Source of the DNA: Halalkalibacter oceani
GTDB lineage: Bacteria > Bacillota > Bacilli > Bacillales > Bacillaceae_D
Assembly: GCF_040544555.1 (NCBI RefSeq)
Contig: NZ_JBEPKD010000005.1
Span: 124,001 to 188,000, forward strand
Direction of reading: 5' to 3'
DNA length: 64,000 nt
Shown: one piece after another, positions 60,876 through 64,000 of the stretch
Layout of the letters: every line of letters begins with the position of its first letter
Position numbering within the stretch: position 1 is the stretch's first letter
Translations under genes and position numbers: made by a program
Notes under the pieces: generated by a model
Database searches by the model: none
Told to the model about the DNA's origin: nothing
What the model saw: only the letters and a program-made list of their open reading frames with translations

Positions 60876-62036
60876 ATGGAGCGAAATCCTCAAACTGCAG
60901 ATGGATGTCAACAGCTTCTCCGGCAAACGATTGTTCCATTTGCCGAAAGAGCCGCTTTTCATGATGAAGAAGCCAGCTTTCCATTTGAAAACCTTGAAGA
61001 TTTAAAAAGAATCGGGTATCCGGCCTGGACTGTGCCGCGACAATTTGGCGGTCTGGAGCTTCCTTTACGAACCTGGCTTTCGTTTCAGGAAATGATCGCC
61101 CAAGCAGACGGAGCAACGGCCCTTTCAATCGGCTGGCATGTCGGGATTGCCTCCCAGCTCAATGTGAACGACACATGGCCAAAGCCGGTGCTCGATCGCG
61201 TTTATCAGGATATCGTCGATTCCGGCGCGCTGCTTAACGCCGCAGCAACTGAACCGGAGACCGGGAGCCCGACCCGTGGCGGGAAACCAACAACAAAAGC
61301 AATCAAAACAGCAGACGGCTGGCTGATAAATGGACGAAAGTCGTTTACTTCGATGGCGCCAGCTCTTGATTATATACTTGTTACAGCTACATTGCCTGAT
61401 GGAGAGGTCGGTCAATTCCTTTTACACCACTCCGATCCGGGTATCCGTATTGACGAAACATGGAATACGATTTCGATGCGGGCAACGGCCAGCCACGATC
61501 TTTATTTGGAGCAAGTCGAATTGCCGGCCGACCGCCTTGTGGAACGGATCACCCTCGGGCCGAAAAAGCCGGCTGGCTGGTTGTTGCACATCCCCGCCTG
61601 CTATCTCGGGATTGCCCAGGCGGCACAGGACTTTGCGGTTTCCTTCGCTTCGACCTATTCGCCAAACAGCTTGAACGGGCCGATTAAGGATTTGCCTAAT
61701 GTTCAGATGAAGCTCGGCGAGAATGAAGCCTCGCTCCTCCAGGCGCGGTACTTCTTATATGGAGTCGCACAAAAATGGGATGAAGCGACCGCCGATCAAA
61801 GACAGCAGATGCAGCCGGAACTAGGGGCGGTTAAATTGAAAGCCGTCAATGCCGCGCTTGACATCGTCGACCGGGCGATGCGTGTCGTCGGCGCGGAAAG
61901 TTTATTTAAAAAGCACCCTCTGCAGCGCTACTACCGCGATGTCAGAGCCGGGCTTCATAATCCGCCGATGGATGACAGCACGCTGCTAATGCTGGCTGCC
62001 AATGTGCTTCGTACGAGGACGGACGGCGAACGTTAA
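60876..62036 (+). CDS. Acyl-CoA-dehydrogenase-fold flavoprotein (SfnB/DszC-like)
   Basis: The 386-residue protein (ATG 60876, ribosome binding site TAGGAGG) has the acyl-CoA dehydrogenase layout: helical N-terminal part (about 1-110), a beta domain with AAATEPETGSPTRGG and GWLINGRKSFTSMAPALDYILV, and a C-terminal helical part. FMN-dependent relatives such as SfnB and DszC attack organosulfur compounds. The residue equal to the catalytic Glu of true acyl-CoA dehydrogenases is not obvious. The neighbouring methionine transporter supports a sulfur-acquisition role. Confidence 0.75.
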   Translation: MERNPQTADGCQQLLRQTIVPFAERAAFHDEEASFPFENLEDLKRIGYPAWTVPRQFGGLELPLRTWLSFQEMIAQADGATALSIGWHVGIASQLNVNDTWPKPVLDRVYQDIVDSGALLNAAATEPETGSPTRGGKPTTKAIKTADGWLINGRKSFTSMAPALDYILVTATLPDGEVGQFLLHHSDPGIRIDETWNTISMRATASHDLYLEQVELPADRLVERITLGPKKPAGWLLHIPACYLGIAQAAQDFAVSFASTYSPNSLNGPIKDLPNVQMKLGENEASLLQARYFLYGVAQKWDEATADQRQQMQPELGAVKLKAVNAALDIVDRAMRVVGAESLFKKHPLQRYYRDVRAGLHNPPMDDSTLLMLAANVLRTRTDGER

Positions 62037-62091
62037 AAGATTCGAGGACGGACCCCATGAGTCCAGCCTCGAAGCAATAAGCGGTTAGTTG

Positions 62092-62132
62092 AAAAGCTCA
62101 GACCGGAGAAATCCGCTTCGGTCTGAGCTTTT
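62092..62132. terminator. Bidirectional terminator between the flavoprotein and metI genes
   Basis: A 14-bp stem AAAAGCTCAGACCG / CGGTCTGAGCTTTT has A/T runs on both sides. Confidence 0.9.
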
Positions 62133-62175
62133 CGCTCGTCAATCCGTCTGCTGTTTCTTTCGAAAGTCACTTTTG

Positions 62176-62847
62176 TTAGTCCTTCTTCAGCTTTGCGGCA
62201 ATTCGGTTGCCTAAGGACTGGAGCCCCTGAACGAGAATGATCAAAATAATGACGGTCGCATACATCACATCAGGCTCATAGCGCAAATGACCGAAACGGT
62301 ACGCAAGGTCTCCCAAGCCACCGGCCCCGACCAAACCGGCCATCGCGGTAGCGCCAATCAGACCAATTGTCGCAATCGTTAAGCCGAGAATCAAGGATGG
62401 ACGTGCTTCCCGTACCATGACATTCCAGATAATATGCCTTGTTTTGATGCCCATCGCTTCATAGGCTTCAAGCACGCCCTTATCGACTTCAAGCAAGGCT
62501 GACTCCATTAAACGGGCGATATACGGAGCAGTATAGACAACAAGGGGAACGATAACCCCTTTTACGCCCATCGATGTTCCGACAACGAGCTTCGTAAATG
62601 GCAAAATAAAAAACAGGAGAATAATGAACGGAATAGAGCGAATCACATTAATCACAGCATTTAGCAGCTGATACACATATTTGTTCTCCAAGCTTTTATT
62701 CGGTCTTGTTAAAACCAGCAGCGTACCCAGTGGCAAAGCTATGATAATGGAAATGATCAGCGAGATCGACACCATTTGGAACGTTTCAATCGAAGCCTTC
62801 CAAATCGCTTCGCCCCAGTTATCAAAAAATTCATTGATACCATTCAT
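62176..62847 (-). CDS. metI: Methionine ABC transporter permease
   Basis: The 223-residue membrane protein has five hydrophobic segments and the EAA loop region (VLEAYEAMGIKTRHIIWNVMVREARPS) of MetI-type permeases. It forms the membrane channel for methionine import. Its start overlaps the metN stop by 4 bases, so the two are translationally coupled. No metQ follows; the next gene is the convergent flavoprotein. Confidence 0.94.
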   Translation of the reverse strand: MNGINEFFDNWGEAIWKASIETFQMVSISLIISIIIALPLGTLLVLTRPNKSLENKYVYQLLNAVINVIRSIPFIILLFFILPFTKLVVGTSMGVKGVIVPLVVYTAPYIARLMESALLEVDKGVLEAYEAMGIKTRHIIWNVMVREARPSLILGLTIATIGLIGATAMAGLVGAGGLGDLAYRFGHLRYEPDVMYATVIILIILVQGLQSLGNRIAAKLKKD

Positions 62848-63863
62848 GGACCATCCACCCTTTCTACATACACTCCCTCTTCAACAAGGAAGGCAATCGC
62901 TGCTTCCGTCTGTTCCACCGAACCTTGCAAATGGACGATCATTCGCCCGTACGGTTCATTTTTCAGCTGAACAATATTGCCCGACATAATATTTGTATAA
63001 ACGTCAAATCGCTTCGCCACTTCGGCTAAAGCCGGCTTCCCCGTTGATTGTCCGACAAACGCCAGCCGGATGATCGGGCCCTGCTGATGAAGAGACATCA
63101 GTACTTCTTCAGGAATATCTTCCGGAAACAGACTATTCATAAATTTCTTCGTCGTCTCGTGCGCCGCCTTGGAAAAAATATCAATAACCCTGCCTTCCTC
63201 GATCACTTTCCCGTTTTCCATAACCGCAACCCGGTCGCATATTTTTTGGATGACGTGCATTTCGTGCGTAATCAGTAAAATTGTAATCCCGAATTCCTGG
63301 TTAATTTTCAGCAACAGCTCCAAAATGGCTTCCGTCGTTTCCGGATCAAGCGCACTCGTCGCTTCATCACTTAACAATACCTCTGGCTCGTGGGAAAGAG
63401 CGCGGGCGATCGCAACACGTTGCTTTTGCCCGCCGGATAGCTGAGCCGGATAGGAATCAGCTTTTTCTTCCAGCCCGACGACGTCAAGGTATTTTTTCAC
63501 CCGCCGATCAATTTCAGATTTCGGCACTCCGGTCAGCTTTAGCGGGATCGCAATATTTTCATAAACGGTCGCCGTCTTCAATAAGTTAAATCCCTGAAAA
63601 ATCATGCCGATATTTTTTCGCGCTTCTCTTAATTTTGGAGCAGCGAGCTTTGTCATTTCCACTCCGTTGACGCGTATGCTTCCTTCCGTCGGGCGTTCAA
63701 GCATATTGACACAGCGAATCAGCGTGCTCTTTCCCGCGCCGCTATAGCCGATCACGCCATATATTTCCCCTTTTTTCACATGTAGTGAGACATCATTTAA
63801 CGCGTGTACGCTCCTTTTCTTTGCGGAGAAAATTTTATTCACTTGGTTTAATTCAATCATCAC
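62844..63863 (-). CDS. metN: Methionine ABC transporter ATP-binding protein
   Basis: The 339-residue ATPase has Walker A GYSGAGKSTLI (about 39), signature LSGGQKQR, Walker B VLLSDEATSALDPE and the C-terminal NIL regulatory domain (YTNIMSGNIVQLKNEPYGRMIVHL), which binds methionine to inhibit transport. It energises MetI. No SAM-box riboswitch is visible in the 137 bases upstream within the window. Confidence 0.95.
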   Translation of the reverse strand: MMIELNQVNKIFSAKKRSVHALNDVSLHVKKGEIYGVIGYSGAGKSTLIRCVNMLERPTEGSIRVNGVEMTKLAAPKLREARKNIGMIFQGFNLLKTATVYENIAIPLKLTGVPKSEIDRRVKKYLDVVGLEEKADSYPAQLSGGQKQRVAIARALSHEPEVLLSDEATSALDPETTEAILELLLKINQEFGITILLITHEMHVIQKICDRVAVMENGKVIEEGRVIDIFSKAAHETTKKFMNSLFPEDIPEEVLMSLHQQGPIIRLAFVGQSTGKPALAEVAKRFDVYTNIMSGNIVQLKNEPYGRMIVHLQGSVEQTEAAIAFLVEEGVYVERVDGP

Positions 63864-64000
63864 TTTTCCACTCCTTACTCTTTATAAAGTGATTTTCTAC
63901 GGACAGCGAGCAGGAAAGCACCCGCTTCCCTGCTCGCTATCAACTCTCTGTTTGCCGTTCGGTTCACCAGGCTTACCAGGAGGCGACTACCGAGCCGGCG
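63864..64000. repeat. Upstream region of metN with a dispersed hairpin repeat
   Basis: GCGAGCAGGAAAGC (63907-63920) is partly palindromic with CGCTTCCCTGCTCGC (63924-63938). The same motif occurs near 50009-50040 and, in part, near 39603. The metN promoter is not clear. Confidence 0.5.

Noticed and set aside
63864..64000. SAM-box riboswitch upstream of metN
   Set aside because: None of the conserved SAM-I blocks such as CTTATCAAGAG is present in the visible part; it could lie beyond the window.

Overview
The window comes from an endospore-forming, motile Bacillaceae chromosome. The evidence is a spoVA operon, a dacF-spoIIAA-spoIIAB-sigF locus, lysA preceded by a lysine riboswitch, sigma-G and sigma-H type promoters, and CcpA-type cre sites. 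The left 24.5 kb is visibly more AT-rich and is the late end of a tailed prophage. The rest is host chromosome.

PROPHAGE (1 to about 24.7 kb). The window opens inside a tail tape-measure gene. It continues through a long run of tail, baseplate, fibre and adhesin genes (769-12627), then a csrA-flagellin unit (12665-14912), more adhesins (a seven-repeat propeller protein and a discoidin-like protein), a subtilisin-SLH protease, and a lysis cassette (XhlA-like protein, holin, M15 endolysin). Beyond the endolysin, on the opposite strand, lie a small unknown gene, an orphan C-terminally truncated Cas8c/Csd1 with its own terminator, and a zinc-ribbon fragment of a serine recombinase. Intact host ppiB follows. 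Two items stand out. First, csrA and a full flagellin gene sit between tail genes, with a sigma-D motility promoter, their own terminator and CsrA-type GGA hairpins over both ribosome binding sites. Second, the lone Cas8c ends just where the Cas11c-encoding tail should begin, which suggests a defective-complex anti-CRISPR.

HOST, SPORULATION BLOCK (24.7-36.2 kb). ppiB, lysA and the spoVA genes (AA, AB, AC, AD, AEB, AEA, AF) are followed by a DinB-family gene on the other strand. Then comes the spoIIA operon (dacF, spoIIAA, spoIIAB, sigF), all on the minus strand.

HOST, SUGAR-ACID BLOCK (36.2-57.2 kb, minus strand). The gene content fits two routes. One is a Weimberg-type pentonate route: IlvD/EDD dehydratase, a KdaD-like FAH-fold dehydratase and an alpha-ketoglutaric-semialdehyde-type dehydrogenase, with an IclR regulator and an unrecognised permease. 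The other is a De Ley-Doudoroff galactonate route: DgoD, KDG kinase and KDPG aldolase. A TRAP transporter (DctP, DctQ, DctM), a LarA-like racemase, two D-2-hydroxyacid dehydrogenases, a second FAH-family enzyme and an Fe-dependent alcohol dehydrogenase accompany them. Six cre-like sites precede five of the transcription units, which suggests one catabolite-repressed regulon.

HOST, RIGHT END (57.2-64 kb). Here are IS1182-like transposase debris, ohr, an MBL-fold hydrolase, a small lipoprotein, an unknown protein, an acyl-CoA-dehydrogenase-like flavoprotein behind a palindromic operator candidate, and a MetN-MetI methionine importer without an adjacent MetQ.
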